A stretch of DNA of 64,000 bases, taken from the NCBI RefSeq assembly GCF_034347425.1, contig NZ_CP133779.1, positions 3,038,001-3,102,000 on the forward strand. The letters run 5' to 3'. The notes under the pieces were generated by a model. It was given only the letters and a program-made list of their open reading frames with translations. It did no database searches and had not been told where the DNA came from. Position numbers and translations under genes: made by a program. Source of the DNA: Undibacterium sp. CCC3.4 (lineage in GTDB: Bacteria; Pseudomonadota; Gammaproteobacteria; Burkholderiales; Burkholderiaceae_D). Below are positions 1 to 7,672 of this stretch, in pieces. Position 1 is the first letter of the stretch; every line of letters starts with the position of its first letter.

Positions 1-352
1 TCGCCGCCGCCGTGATGCCGGCGATAGCACGTGCCAGCAGCAAGCCGTGAAATTCGTCGGCCAGCAGACACAGCGCCGAACTCAGCGCGCACGCTAAGGC
101 GGCGCCGGCGATGACTAAATATTTGCCGAAGCGGTCACCGAGCGGGCCGAAAAACAATTGCGACACGCCATAAGCAATCGCAAACACCGTGATCGCCTGC
201 GCCGCCGTACCGAGCGTGATACCGAACTCGCGCACCAACAAGGGTAGCAGCGGGTCCATCACGCGTAGCGAAATGCCGCTGCCGAGTGCGGCCAGCGATA
301 ACACGGGAATTGCCAGTGCCGGCAAGCGGGCGGGTGGGGTGGTCGGTTGCAT
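1..352 (-). CDS. MFS transporter, N-terminal part (runs off left edge)
   Basis: Only the first 117 codons lie in the window. The complement from the ATG at 352-350 reads MQPTTPPARLPALAIPVLSL and continues with hydrophobic helices. The loop GPLGDRFGKY matches the loop 2-3 signature of major facilitator transporters (G-x-L-x-D-R-x-G-R/K). The ATG is preceded by GGAG five bases upstream, which fixes the start. The protein would sit in the inner membrane as a secondary transporter; the opening resembles drug/H+ antiporters such as the Bcr/CflA group, but substrate cannot be judged from this fragment. It is read away from the CoA-transferase gene's 3' end, 93 bp distant, on the same strand. Confidence 0.85.
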   Translation of the reverse strand, partial: MQPTTPPARLPALAIPVLSLAALGSGISLRVMDPLLPLLVREFGITLGTAAQAITVFAIAYGVSQLFFGPLGDRFGKYLVIAGAALACALSSALCLLADEFHGLLLARAIAGITAAA

Positions 353-445
353 GAAACTCCTGAGAGCGGTCATGCAAGGCATGTCCGGAGCCGTATTCTA
401 AATCGAATCGGCCAGGGGCGTAGCAAAGCGCGCGTTTATCGGATG

Positions 446-1972
446 TCAAGCCACCGCTTTGAGTTCGAACTGGGGAAGTTGCATGCTGCCGCTGTCGCGA
501 TAGCGCACATGCCAGTCGAAGGCTTGTTCCAGTACATGTGGGGTTTGACCGCCGCGCAGCGTCGCCGCCGCGACATAATCAAGCAGCATTTGCTTATACG
601 GTTCGGCCACGCAATGCTCGATGATTTCGCGTGCCCGTTCACGTGGTGCCAAACCGCGTAGATCTGCCAATCCGACTTCGGTGACCAGAATATCGACATC
701 ATGCTCGGTATGGTCGACATGGCTGACCATGGGAACGATGCTGGAAATTCGGCCATCTTTGGCGACCGATTTGGTGGCGAACACCGAGAGGTAAGCATTG
801 CGCGCGAAATCGCCGGAGCCGCCGATGCCGTTCATCATATGGGTGCCCAGCACATGGGTGGAATTGACATTGCCGTAGATGTCGGCTTCCAGCGCGGTAT
901 TGATGGCGATGATGCCGAGCCGGCGGATGACTTCCGGATGGTTACTGATTTCTTGCGGTCGCAAGATCAAGCGCTCTTTGTATTTGCCTATGTCGGCAAA
1001 CACCGTGCGCGCTTTTTGTTCTGACAGGGTGATCGAGGAGCCGGAGGCGAAATCGAGTTTGCCGGCATCGAATAAATCAAAGGTGGAATCTTGCAAGACT
1101 TCTGAATACATCGTCAGATGTTCGAATGGACTGTCGATGAAACCCATCATGACGGCGTTGGCGATGGTGCCGATGCCGGCCTGGATAGGCATCAATTGTT
1201 TGCTGAGGCGACCGTCGCGTACTTCGTGCTGGAAAAATTCGACCAGATGGGCGGCGATTTTTGCCGTGTCTTCATCGGCTGGCAAAATGGTTGAGGCACT
1301 GTCGGCTTTTTTGGTAAATACGATGCCGATGATTTTTTCCGGCGGAATATGAATCGCCGTGGTGCCGATGCGATCATTGACGTGCATGATAGGCACCGGT
1401 TGTCGTTCCGGTCGCAATTGCGGAATGAAGATGTCGTGCAAACCTTCGAGTTCGAGTGACTGGCTCAGATTGATTTCGATGATTACTTGTTCGGCCAGAA
1501 TGGCAAAGCTGGCGCTGTTACCGACGGACGTGGTGGGGATGATGGCCCCGGTTTCGGTGATGGCGATGGCTTCGATGATGGCGATGTCGATCGCATTAAT
1601 CTGACGCGTGCGCAGTTGTTCGACGGTTTCGGATAAGTGCTGGTCGACATACATCACTTCGCCACGGTTGATCGCCGCCCGCAGGGTAGGGTCGGCTTGG
1701 AAGGGCATGCGCCGGGTGATCGCACCGGCTTCGGCCAGGGTGCGGTCGACATCGCTGCCTAGCGAAGCGCCGGTCATCAGGGTGATTTTCAAGGATTCTT
1801 TACGCGCCCGTTCGGCCAAGGCCAGCGGCACCACTTTGGCGTCGCCGGCGCGGGTGAAGCCGCTCATGCCTATGGTCATGCCGTCTTCTATCCAGGCGGC
1901 GGCTGCGGTGGCGCTGCAAATACGCTCGCGCAGTTGTGGCAGGCGGATTCTTTGTTCTTGTACTTCATGCAT
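446..1972 (-). CDS. Acetyl-CoA hydrolase / succinate-type CoA-transferase
   Basis: The 508-residue product has the length and sequence of the family holding Cat1, ScpC and AarC, which move CoA between acetyl-CoA or propionyl-CoA and succinate or acetate in the cytoplasm. The segment GIGTIANAVMMGF followed by FEHLTMYSEVLQDS contains the glutamate (MYSEV) that in characterised members forms the glutamyl-CoA thioester. The region around GNSASFAILAEQ and the glycine-rich HMMNGIGGSGDFARNAYLS stretch also fit. The ATG at 1972 has AAGGAAAT just upstream. It is followed on the same strand by an MFS gene, so it may be co-transcribed with a carboxylate or drug transporter. The exact acyl-CoA pair is not decided by sequence reading. 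Confidence 0.92.
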   Translation of the reverse strand: MHEVQEQRIRLPQLRERICSATAAAAWIEDGMTIGMSGFTRAGDAKVVPLALAERARKESLKITLMTGASLGSDVDRTLAEAGAITRRMPFQADPTLRAAINRGEVMYVDQHLSETVEQLRTRQINAIDIAIIEAIAITETGAIIPTTSVGNSASFAILAEQVIIEINLSQSLELEGLHDIFIPQLRPERQPVPIMHVNDRIGTTAIHIPPEKIIGIVFTKKADSASTILPADEDTAKIAAHLVEFFQHEVRDGRLSKQLMPIQAGIGTIANAVMMGFIDSPFEHLTMYSEVLQDSTFDLFDAGKLDFASGSSITLSEQKARTVFADIGKYKERLILRPQEISNHPEVIRRLGIIAINTALEADIYGNVNSTHVLGTHMMNGIGGSGDFARNAYLSVFATKSVAKDGRISSIVPMVSHVDHTEHDVDILVTEVGLADLRGLAPRERAREIIEHCVAEPYKQMLLDYVAAATLRGGQTPHVLEQAFDWHVRYRDSGSMQLPQFELKAVA

Positions 1973-2038
1973 TTTTATTTCCTTCGTCTCGTAACATGGA
2001 TGGCGCAGCGGGTTTTTGATTTTTTTTTCGGTATTGTT

Positions 2039-2980
2039 TTAAGTCAGGCAGTAATTGACTGGCAGGGCTGGTGCCGGCAAGTCGGTTTCGCCCAGTGCCA
2101 GACGCAGATCGATTTCGATTGCGCGGCAAATTGCATCGAGCGGCAAGTCATTCGAATCGGTGCCGAATGGCTCTTCAATTTCATCGCCTAGTGCATCGAG
2201 CCCGAAAAATGTGTAGGCGACGATGGCGACCACGAACGGTGTCATGAAACCGATGGTGTCGACCAAACCGAATGGCAGCAAGAAACAATAGATATACGCA
2301 GTGCGATGGAGTAGCAGCGTGTACGAGAAGGGAATCGGGGTATTGCGGATGCGTTCGCAGGCGGCGGCGGCACCGGTCAGCGCAGACAGGGTATTGTCGA
2401 TATTGGCCGCCAAACACGGGTCGATGCGCTGTTCTTGCATGGCCGTACGCAGGTCTTGCCCCATATTCAGCATCAGCATATCGGTTTTATTCACACTCGC
2501 GAGCAGTTGTCGGTATTCGCTGCTGCTGAGCCAACGCTGCATTTCCGGCTTGCTCTCTTGTTGGCGCAACAGGTCGCGCAAGGCATGACAGAACGCGATG
2601 GTACGCAAGATCATGCGCACACGTAGATCGCCGAAACCATTCTGGGCCAAGGCTGGATGGGCATAATCGATCAGGCTGTGGCATTGACGTGCCAGATTAC
2701 GGCTCTTGAGCAGCAGTTCGCCCCATAGCTTGCGGCCTTCCCAGTAGCGATCATAAGCAGCGTTATTGCGAAAGCCGAGAAAAATCGAGAGCGGCAAACC
2801 GATCAGGGTAAACGGTATCGTCGTTAAGGTGATCTTGAGTTTGAACAGATCGCCATGCGAGATCGTCACCAGGGTGGCGATGAGGATGTTGATGATCAAG
2901 GCGGGCAGGATGCGGGGTAACACCGAGCCGCGCAAGAGTAGAAATAAACGCCAGCCCGAGGGGCGGTCTCTGACTATCAC
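2039..2980 (-). CDS. Bestrophin-like anion channel family protein
   Basis: The 313-residue protein matches the bacterial bestrophin/UPF0187 family (YneE type). It opens with two hydrophobic helices (about residues 20-40 and 55-70), followed by the family hallmark FRNNAAYDRYWEGRKLWGEL at about 70-89. A long helical middle and a second hydrophobic pair (CFLLPFGLVDTIGFMTPFVVA, then IVAYTFFGLDALGDEIEEPFG) complete the fold. The last segment resembles the conserved bestrophin region ending in acidic residues before PFG. Known members form pentameric inner-membrane channels for anions or cations. It is upstream of the CoA-transferase on the same strand with a 66 bp gap, and divergent from the MarR gene. 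Confidence 0.9.
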   Translation of the reverse strand: MIVRDRPSGWRLFLLLRGSVLPRILPALIINILIATLVTISHGDLFKLKITLTTIPFTLIGLPLSIFLGFRNNAAYDRYWEGRKLWGELLLKSRNLARQCHSLIDYAHPALAQNGFGDLRVRMILRTIAFCHALRDLLRQQESKPEMQRWLSSSEYRQLLASVNKTDMLMLNMGQDLRTAMQEQRIDPCLAANIDNTLSALTGAAAACERIRNTPIPFSYTLLLHRTAYIYCFLLPFGLVDTIGFMTPFVVAIVAYTFFGLDALGDEIEEPFGTDSNDLPLDAICRAIEIDLRLALGETDLPAPALPVNYCLT

Positions 2981-3027
2981 CGGTCAGTCCAGTCTTCAAA
3001 ACAATTCAAGCAGGGCTCGCTAATTTG

Positions 3028-3063
3028 CTAATATGTGAGTGAATTAAAACACTAATATGTGAG
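3028..3063 (+). promoter_or_regulatory. Direct repeat, candidate operator for the HpaR-like gene
   Basis: The 12-mer CTAATATGTGAG occurs twice, at 3028-3039 and 3052-3063, starting 24 bp apart on the same helical face. It lies in the bestrophin/MarR divergent region, 48 bp before the MarR ATG. MarR regulators commonly act on their own upstream region, so an operator or overlapping promoter is likely, though MarR sites are usually palindromic and this one is a direct repeat. Confidence 0.45.
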
Positions 3064-3110
3064 CAAGTCAAACGCTACAATCATGGTTTTATTATTTTTT
3101 CGGAGTCGCG

Positions 3111-3566
3111 ATGCATCCCAAAATTGCCAAGCGCAATTTGCCGCAATTATTTCTCAAGGCGCGCGCCCAGTTGATGGCGCATTTTCGGCCTATTTTGGCG
3201 AAGTTCGGTTTGACCGATCAACAATGGCGCATTCTGCGTGTACTCGATGAACATGGTCGTTTGGAATCGCGCGAATTATGCGAGTTGTGCCAGATTTCCA
3301 GTCCCAGTATGGCTGGCGTGTTGAAACGCATGGAAGAGAGTGCCTTGATCTGTCGTGGCAGCTTCAGTGGTGATCAGCGGCGCCTGGTGATCACGCTCGC
3401 GCCTCAGGGGGATGCGCTGATGGCAGAGATTGCGCCGCTGATCGAGCAGCAATACGCGTATATTGAACAGAGTTTCGGTACCGATCAGATTGAACAATTG
3501 CTGTCGGTGTTGGAAGCATTCTGTCAGGCTGATGAAAACAGCGTGCCGCGCGTGTTATTGGACTGA
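3111..3566 (+). CDS. MarR-family regulator, HpaR-like
   Basis: The 151-residue product is a winged-helix MarR regulator. The opening RNLPQLFLKARAQLMAHFRP and FGLTDQQWRILRVLDEHG are typical of HpaR, the repressor of homoprotocatechuate degradation. The recognition helix region is SRELCELCQISSPSMAGVL and the wing contains GDQRRLVITL. CGGAG precedes the ATG at 3111. No hpa catabolic genes are nearby, so its target is open; it may control the divergent bestrophin gene or itself through the repeated 12-mers upstream. HpaR is the best family match, not a proven function. Confidence 0.85.
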   Translation: MHPKIAKRNLPQLFLKARAQLMAHFRPILAKFGLTDQQWRILRVLDEHGRLESRELCELCQISSPSMAGVLKRMEESALICRGSFSGDQRRLVITLAPQGDALMAEIAPLIEQQYAYIEQSFGTDQIEQLLSVLEAFCQADENSVPRVLLD

Positions 3567-3661
3567 GCGCAGACTGAGTGGATATAGACAGTCTTGCTAA
3601 AAGGAACTACAGTCTGAGCTGCCTATTTTTTTTGAACAAGCTGCTTACCGAAAGGGATGTC

Positions 3662-4600
3662 ATGTCCGTAGAAACGAAGAAATTCCGACTCATCACACGC
3701 AGCGATTTTGACGGCTTGGTTTGTGCCGTGCTGTTACAGCATCTCGATTTGATCGATGATATTTTGTTCGTGCATCCGAAAGACATGCAAGATGGGAAAA
3801 TCGCCGTCAGTAGCGACGATATCAGTACCAATTTGCCGTATGTCGAGGGTATACACTTGGCCTTTGACCATCACTTGTCAGAAACCCTGCGTCATAGCGG
3901 TGCGCGCGATAATCATGTAATCAATCCGGCAGCACCATCGGCGGCACGGGTGGTGTATGAACATTACGGCGCGCATGCGGCGTTTCCAGAGGCGTGGGAC
4001 GATATGATGGCGGCCGTCGACAAGGGCGATTCGGCACAGTTCAATCAAGCAGAGGTGTTGCGGCCGAAAGAATGGGATTTGCTGAACTTCCTCATGGATG
4101 CCCGTACCGGACTCGGTCGTTTCCGCGACTTCCGTATTTCCAACTATGCTTTGATGATGGAATTGATTGCGCTGTGCAAGACTCAGAATATTGCTGAGAT
4201 CATGCAGAATCCCGATGTCAAAGAGCGGGTCGACCTGTACAGCGAGCACAACGCCAAATGCCAAGAGCAAATTTTGCGCTGTGCCAGTGTGCATGGCAAT
4301 CTGGTGGTGCTCGATTTGCGTCAGGAAGCCAGTATTTTTGCCGGCAACCGGTTCTTGATTTATGCATTGTTTCCACAGACAAACATTTCGATTCACGTCT
4401 TGTCCGGTTTGAAAAATCAAAACACCGTTTTTGCAACTGGGAAATCGATACTCAATCGTACATCGAAGACCTCGGTTGGCCCCTTGATGCTCGAATATGG
4501 CGGCGGTGGGCATGAAAATGCCGGAACTTGCCAAGTGGCCAACGAAAGCGCCACGGAAGTTTTGGCTGCCTTAATCCACAAAATCAATGCCGATGGCTGA
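3662..4600 (+). CDS. DHH-family phosphoesterase
   Basis: The 312-residue product starts at the ATG at 3662, with AAAGGGATG upstream; longer in-frame readings lack a ribosome site. It carries the DHH superfamily pattern: RSDFDGLVCAVLL near residue 13 (Asp for metal binding), FDHHLSE (the DHH-type motif) and the C-terminal DHHA1-like glycine motif YGGGGHENAGTCQV. Such proteins use two Mn2+ ions to cleave phosphoesters: exopolyphosphates, short oligoribonucleotides or cyclic dinucleotide products. It lacks the RecJ length and the DRTG/CBS elements of some phosphatases. It is a single gene between the MarR gene and kup. The specific substrate cannot be named from this sequence. Confidence 0.85.
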   Translation: MSVETKKFRLITRSDFDGLVCAVLLQHLDLIDDILFVHPKDMQDGKIAVSSDDISTNLPYVEGIHLAFDHHLSETLRHSGARDNHVINPAAPSAARVVYEHYGAHAAFPEAWDDMMAAVDKGDSAQFNQAEVLRPKEWDLLNFLMDARTGLGRFRDFRISNYALMMELIALCKTQNIAEIMQNPDVKERVDLYSEHNAKCQEQILRCASVHGNLVVLDLRQEASIFAGNRFLIYALFPQTNISIHVLSGLKNQNTVFATGKSILNRTSKTSVGPLMLEYGGGGHENAGTCQVANESATEVLAALIHKINADG

Positions 4601-4623
4601 GCCGTTCTGTTTGTGAGCTACGC

Positions 4624-4678
4624 CTCGGCCTTGCTTGTCTGCACTTTCTTAACACAAACGCAGACCAGCAAGGCCGAG
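4624..4678 (+). terminator. Long hairpin downstream of the DHH gene
   Basis: Arms CTCGGCCTTGCTTGTCTGC (4624-4642) and GCAGACCAGCAAGGCCGAG (4660-4678) pair over 19 bases with one mismatch around a 17-base loop. No T run follows directly, so it may end transcription weakly or protect the 3' end of the message. Confidence 0.5.
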
Positions 4679-4783
4679 TGTTACTAAGTGTTGCTTTAAT
4701 ATGCAATAAACTTTTTTTTATGCCGCTCTATTGAATTTCGCCGCTTAATCGCCTAATGTGCAGTGCACCAAAAACAATAGGGT

Positions 4784-6673
4784 ATGCAATTGGAAAATCA
4801 TCAGAATCATGCGAAAAGCAGTCTTGCTGCTTTGTCACTCGCCGCCATTGGTATCGTTTACGGCGATATCGGTACCAGTCCGCTCTATACGATGAAGGAA
4901 GTGTTCTCTCCCGAACACGGTCTGGAGCTCAATGAATTCAATGTCTTCGGTGTGATCTCCCTGATTTGTTGGGGTTTGATTATCATCGTTGCACTCAAAT
5001 ACGTCACACTGATTTTACGCGCCGATAATCGCGGCGAGGGCGGCATTATGGCGCTGACGGCGCTGGCGCTGGAATCGGTCGGTAAATCGTCGAAGTTATA
5101 TTTTGTTTTGTTGGTGCTCGGTTTGCTCGGTGCCGCCTTGTTTTACGGTGATGGTGTGATCACCCCGGCGGTGTCGGTGTTATCTGCGATTGAAGGTTTG
5201 GAAGTGGCGACGCCGGCCTTCAAACCGTATGTGGTGCCGATTACCGTGCTGGTGATTGCTGCCTTGTATGCCGTGCAGTTCAAGGGTACGGCCGGTATCG
5301 GTCGCTGGTTCGGTCCTATCATGGTGATCTGGTTCGCACTCTTGGCGGTGATGGGCGTGTATAACATCGCTAAAATGCCGAGCATTATCGGCGCCCTCAA
5401 CCCGGTGCATGCCTTTGATTTTCTGCTCTCGCACGGTTGGGTAGCGTTTTTAGCGCTCGGTGCCGTGGTGTTGGCGTTCACCGGTGCTGAAGCGCTGTAT
5501 GCGGATATGGGGCATTTCGGCAGTCAACCGATACGGATTGCCTGGTTTTCGGTCGTGTTTCCAGCCTTGGCGCTCAATTATCTCGGTCAGGGTGCTCTGC
5601 TGATCGTCACGCCTTCTGCGGTCAGTAACCCGTTTTATCAGCAACTCGGGCCTTGGAGTGTTTACCCCTTGGTGATTTTGTCGGCCGTGGCGACGGTGAT
5701 TGCTTCGCAGGCGACGATTTCCGGTACCTTCTCCATGACCAAGCAAGCCATTGCTTTGGGTATTTTGCCGCGCATGCAGATCATTCATACCTCGGCGAAA
5801 GAGATCGGGCAGATCTACATTCCCGTGGTGAATTGGCTGCAATTGCTGGTGGTGGTGGCGGCGGTGGTCGGTTTCGCTTCTTCCTCTAATCTGGCGTCGG
5901 CCTATGGTATTGCCGTTACGGGCACCATGCTGGTGACTTCTTTGCTGACTTTTTTCGTCATTCGTCACCGCTGGAAGCTTAATTTGGCGCTGTGTTTGAT
6001 GGCTACCGGCTTTTTTGCTTTCATCGATTTTTCGCTGTTTGCTGCCAACGCGCTCAAAATTGTCCATGGTGGCTGGTTCCCGCTGGTGCTCGGATCGATC
6101 ATGTTTGTGATCATGACAACCTGGAAGCGTGGTCGTGAGTTGGTATTCGATAACTTGAAAAAGCATGCGATACCACTCAGTGACTTTTTGGAATCTTTGT
6201 TTGTCTCACCACCTCACCGCGTCCCTGGTACGGCGATTTTCTTGCGCGGCGAAGCCGATGGTGTGCCGCACGCCTTGCTGCATAATCTGTCGCATAACAA
6301 GATTTTGCATGAGCGTGTGGTGTTTCTGACTTTGCATAACAAGGAAATTCCTTGGGTGGCACCGGAAGATAGAGTGCATGTCACCGACTTCGGTCATGAT
6401 TGTTACCAGATCGATGTCAATTACGGCTTCAAGAATGAGCCGGATATTCCCAAAGCGCTGGCTTTGTGCGAAAAATTCGGTTTGTTGTTCGAACCGATGG
6501 AAACCTCGTATTTCATCGCCCGACAAACCATTGTTTCCAAGCCGGGCAGTGGCATGGCCTTGTGGCGTGAATGGCTGTTTGTGCTGATGTCGCGCAATGC
6601 ACGCGATGCCGCTGATTACTACCGCATCCCAACCAACCGCGTCATCGAAGTCGGTTCGCAAGTGGAAATTTAA
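4784..6673 (+). CDS. kup: Low-affinity potassium uptake protein Kup
   Basis: The 629-residue product is a KUP/HAK/KT K+:H+ symporter of the inner membrane. The diagnostic IGIVYGDIGTSPLYTMKEVF lies at about residues 22-41, GEGGIMALTALAL at about 83-95 and FYGDGVITPAVSVLSA at about 121-136. About twelve hydrophobic helices span the first 450 residues, followed by a cytoplasmic C-terminal domain. The length agrees with E. coli Kup (622). The ATG at 4784 has only a weak AATAGGG upstream. A candidate promoter, TTGAAT (4731-4736) and TAATGT (4754-4759) with 17 bp spacing, lies in front of it. Kup usually supplies K+ at low pH or high osmolarity. Confidence 0.97.
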   Translation: MQLENHQNHAKSSLAALSLAAIGIVYGDIGTSPLYTMKEVFSPEHGLELNEFNVFGVISLICWGLIIIVALKYVTLILRADNRGEGGIMALTALALESVGKSSKLYFVLLVLGLLGAALFYGDGVITPAVSVLSAIEGLEVATPAFKPYVVPITVLVIAALYAVQFKGTAGIGRWFGPIMVIWFALLAVMGVYNIAKMPSIIGALNPVHAFDFLLSHGWVAFLALGAVVLAFTGAEALYADMGHFGSQPIRIAWFSVVFPALALNYLGQGALLIVTPSAVSNPFYQQLGPWSVYPLVILSAVATVIASQATISGTFSMTKQAIALGILPRMQIIHTSAKEIGQIYIPVVNWLQLLVVVAAVVGFASSSNLASAYGIAVTGTMLVTSLLTFFVIRHRWKLNLALCLMATGFFAFIDFSLFAANALKIVHGGWFPLVLGSIMFVIMTTWKRGRELVFDNLKKHAIPLSDFLESLFVSPPHRVPGTAIFLRGEADGVPHALLHNLSHNKILHERVVFLTLHNKEIPWVAPEDRVHVTDFGHDCYQIDVNYGFKNEPDIPKALALCEKFGLLFEPMETSYFIARQTIVSKPGSGMALWREWLFVLMSRNARDAADYYRIPTNRVIEVGSQVEI

Positions 6674-6700
6674 GTTTGTCAGTAAAAACTCGGTCGGGGG

Positions 6701-6730
6701 CTTATATAATCAAAAAGCCTGTGCTATAAT
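6701..6730 (+). promoter_or_regulatory. Promoter region of tRNA-Arg copy 1
   Basis: Two TATAAT boxes stand at 6705-6710 and 6725-6730, the second 10 bp before the tRNA. The context GGGGGCT...GCTATAAT...TTCGCGGCTG recurs before copy 2, showing that the promoter was duplicated with the gene. I see no good -35 box. Confidence 0.55.
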
Positions 6731-6740
6731 CTTGTTTTTC

Positions 6741-6817
6741 GCGGCTGTAGCTCAGCTGGATAGAGTACTTGGCTACGAACCAAGGGGTCGTGGGTTCGAT
6801 TCCTGCCAGCCGCACCA
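6741..6817 (+). tRNA. tRNA-Arg (anticodon ACG), copy 1
   Basis: The 77-base sequence folds as a cloverleaf. The acceptor arm is GCGGCTG/CAGCCGC, the D arm holds AGCTCAGCTGGATAGAGT, the anticodon stem is CTTGG/CCAAG around CTACGAA (anticodon ACG at 6775-6777), the T loop is GTTCGATTC, and CCA is encoded. A34 would be read as inosine, decoding CGU, CGC and CGA. It is identical to the copy at 7456-7532. Confidence 0.98.
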
Positions 6818-6824
6818 GATTTCA

Positions 6825-6854
6825 GGGATCAGACGCAAGTCTGATCCCTTTTTT
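6825..6854 (+). terminator. Terminator of tRNA-Arg copy 1
   Basis: GGGATCAGAC, loop GCAA, GTCTGATCCC, then six T. It is a classic intrinsic terminator seven bases after CCA, and copy 2 has a near-identical one. Confidence 0.9.
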
Positions 6855-6974
6855 CTATTCTGCCGCCGCTTCAGAAAAATCCTACGGTGATTTCAGAAAT
6901 TTCCGTCTTGTCATTCGTGCGGATCGATTGCAGACTTCAGGTCTTCTGATGATCATGAAGGGCAGTTTTTCTGT

Positions 6975-7361
6975 ATGTCGAATTTTTCCCGCCGCTGTCT
7001 CCGTTTGTGCATGGTGCTCACCGTGCTCACCGTGCTTACCGCTTGTGCTCAGCGCCGCGGCTATCACGCTAATCCGTATCCGCCATATCCCCTGTCGACC
7101 GACTATCCGAGTTATTCGAATTACCCGACTGCGAACGGCTATCGTGGTTATTCTGAGCGGCCCGATGGCAGTATCGGTTGTTCGCCTGATTTCGCCGGCT
7201 ATGCCGAAAGCCGCAGCGGTCAGATTTGCGCTGGCGGTCGCTATGCCGGCTATGCCGAAAGCCGTACCGGTGCGGTGGTGTGCGGGGCGCTGTATAGTGG
7301 CCGTTTTCAGGGGCGCAGTGGCTTGGTCTGTTATGGCGGCTTGTATCGTGGGCGGCGTTGA
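6975..7361 (+). CDS. Small lipoprotein with Cys-containing tandem repeats
   Basis: The 128-residue product begins with a basic n-region and hydrophobic segment ending in the lipobox LTAC (Cys at about residue 24), so it should be lipidated and exported. A Tyr/Pro/Ser-rich linker follows (about 28-62). The last half is three imperfect repeats of about 17 residues: GYAESRSGQICAGGRY, GYAESRTGAVVCGALY and GRFQGRSGLVCYGGLY, preceded by a related GYSERPDGSIGCSPDF. Each unit has one Cys and an S/T-G turn, which suggests a small disulfide-linked beta structure. No family recognised. It lies alone between the two tRNA-Arg units and may have arrived with the duplication. Confidence 0.7.
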   Translation: MSNFSRRCLRLCMVLTVLTVLTACAQRRGYHANPYPPYPLSTDYPSYSNYPTANGYRGYSERPDGSIGCSPDFAGYAESRSGQICAGGRYAGYAESRTGAVVCGALYSGRFQGRSGLVCYGGLYRGRR

Positions 7362-7410
7362 GCGCTGTTTCTTCGCTGTTACTTGTTGGTAAAGAAAAAT
7401 AATTTGCCCA

Positions 7411-7445
7411 GGGGGCTATAATTTTCCCTTGAGCTTTGCTATAAT
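7411..7445 (+). promoter_or_regulatory. Promoter region of tRNA-Arg copy 2
   Basis: TATAAT boxes lie at 7417-7422 and 7440-7445 in the context GGGGGCTATAAT...TTGCTATAATTTTG, matching the arrangement before copy 1. The downstream box is 10 bp from the tRNA. Confidence 0.55.
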
Positions 7446-7455
7446 TTTGTTCTTC

Positions 7456-7532
7456 GCGGCTGTAGCTCAGCTGGATAGAGTACTTGGCTACGAACCAAGG
7501 GGTCGTGGGTTCGATTCCTGCCAGCCGCACCA
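7456..7532 (+). tRNA. tRNA-Arg (anticodon ACG), copy 2
   Basis: Identical over 77 bases to the tRNA at 6741-6817, including CCA and the ACG anticodon. Flanks are similar but diverged: TTTTCGCGGC against TTCTTCGCGGC before the gene, and a terminator loop of GAAA rather than GCAA after it. This argues for a true duplication rather than an assembly artefact. Confidence 0.98.
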
Positions 7533-7539
7533 GATATAA

Positions 7540-7569
7540 GGGATCAGATGAAAATCTGATCCCTTTTTT
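7540..7569 (+). terminator. Terminator of tRNA-Arg copy 2
   Basis: GGGATCAGAT, loop GAAA, ATCTGATCCC, then six T. It differs from the copy 1 terminator by a compensated base pair (GAC/GTC to GAT/ATC), so the hairpin has been kept under selection. Confidence 0.9.
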
Positions 7570-7586
7570 CTATTTGGCACGCGCGA

Positions 7587-7634
7587 AAAATGGGCGAAAA
7601 TTGATTTCTGCTTGGGATGGGCTTGGTTAGAGTG
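7587..7634 (+). promoter_or_regulatory. Conserved upstream element of LRR gene 1
   Basis: The core TGGGCGAAAATTGATTTCTG, then GGGCTTGGTTAGAGT, recurs in the same order before LRR gene 3 (11911-11960) and in a weaker form before gene 2 (9464-9510). It ends about 39 bp before the ATG. It is likely the promoter or an activator site shared by the family. I cannot assign it to a known regulator: no TTCG-N16-TTCG or TTCGC-N15-TTCGC box is evident. Confidence 0.55.
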
Positions 7635-7672
7635 GCATTTTCACTCCAGCCTGTGAGCAATTGATCGCCCCC

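Noticed and set aside
6741..7532. The two tRNA-Arg copies as an assembly duplication
   Set aside because: Flanks and terminators differ by substitutions, and one terminator change is compensated, so they are distinct loci.
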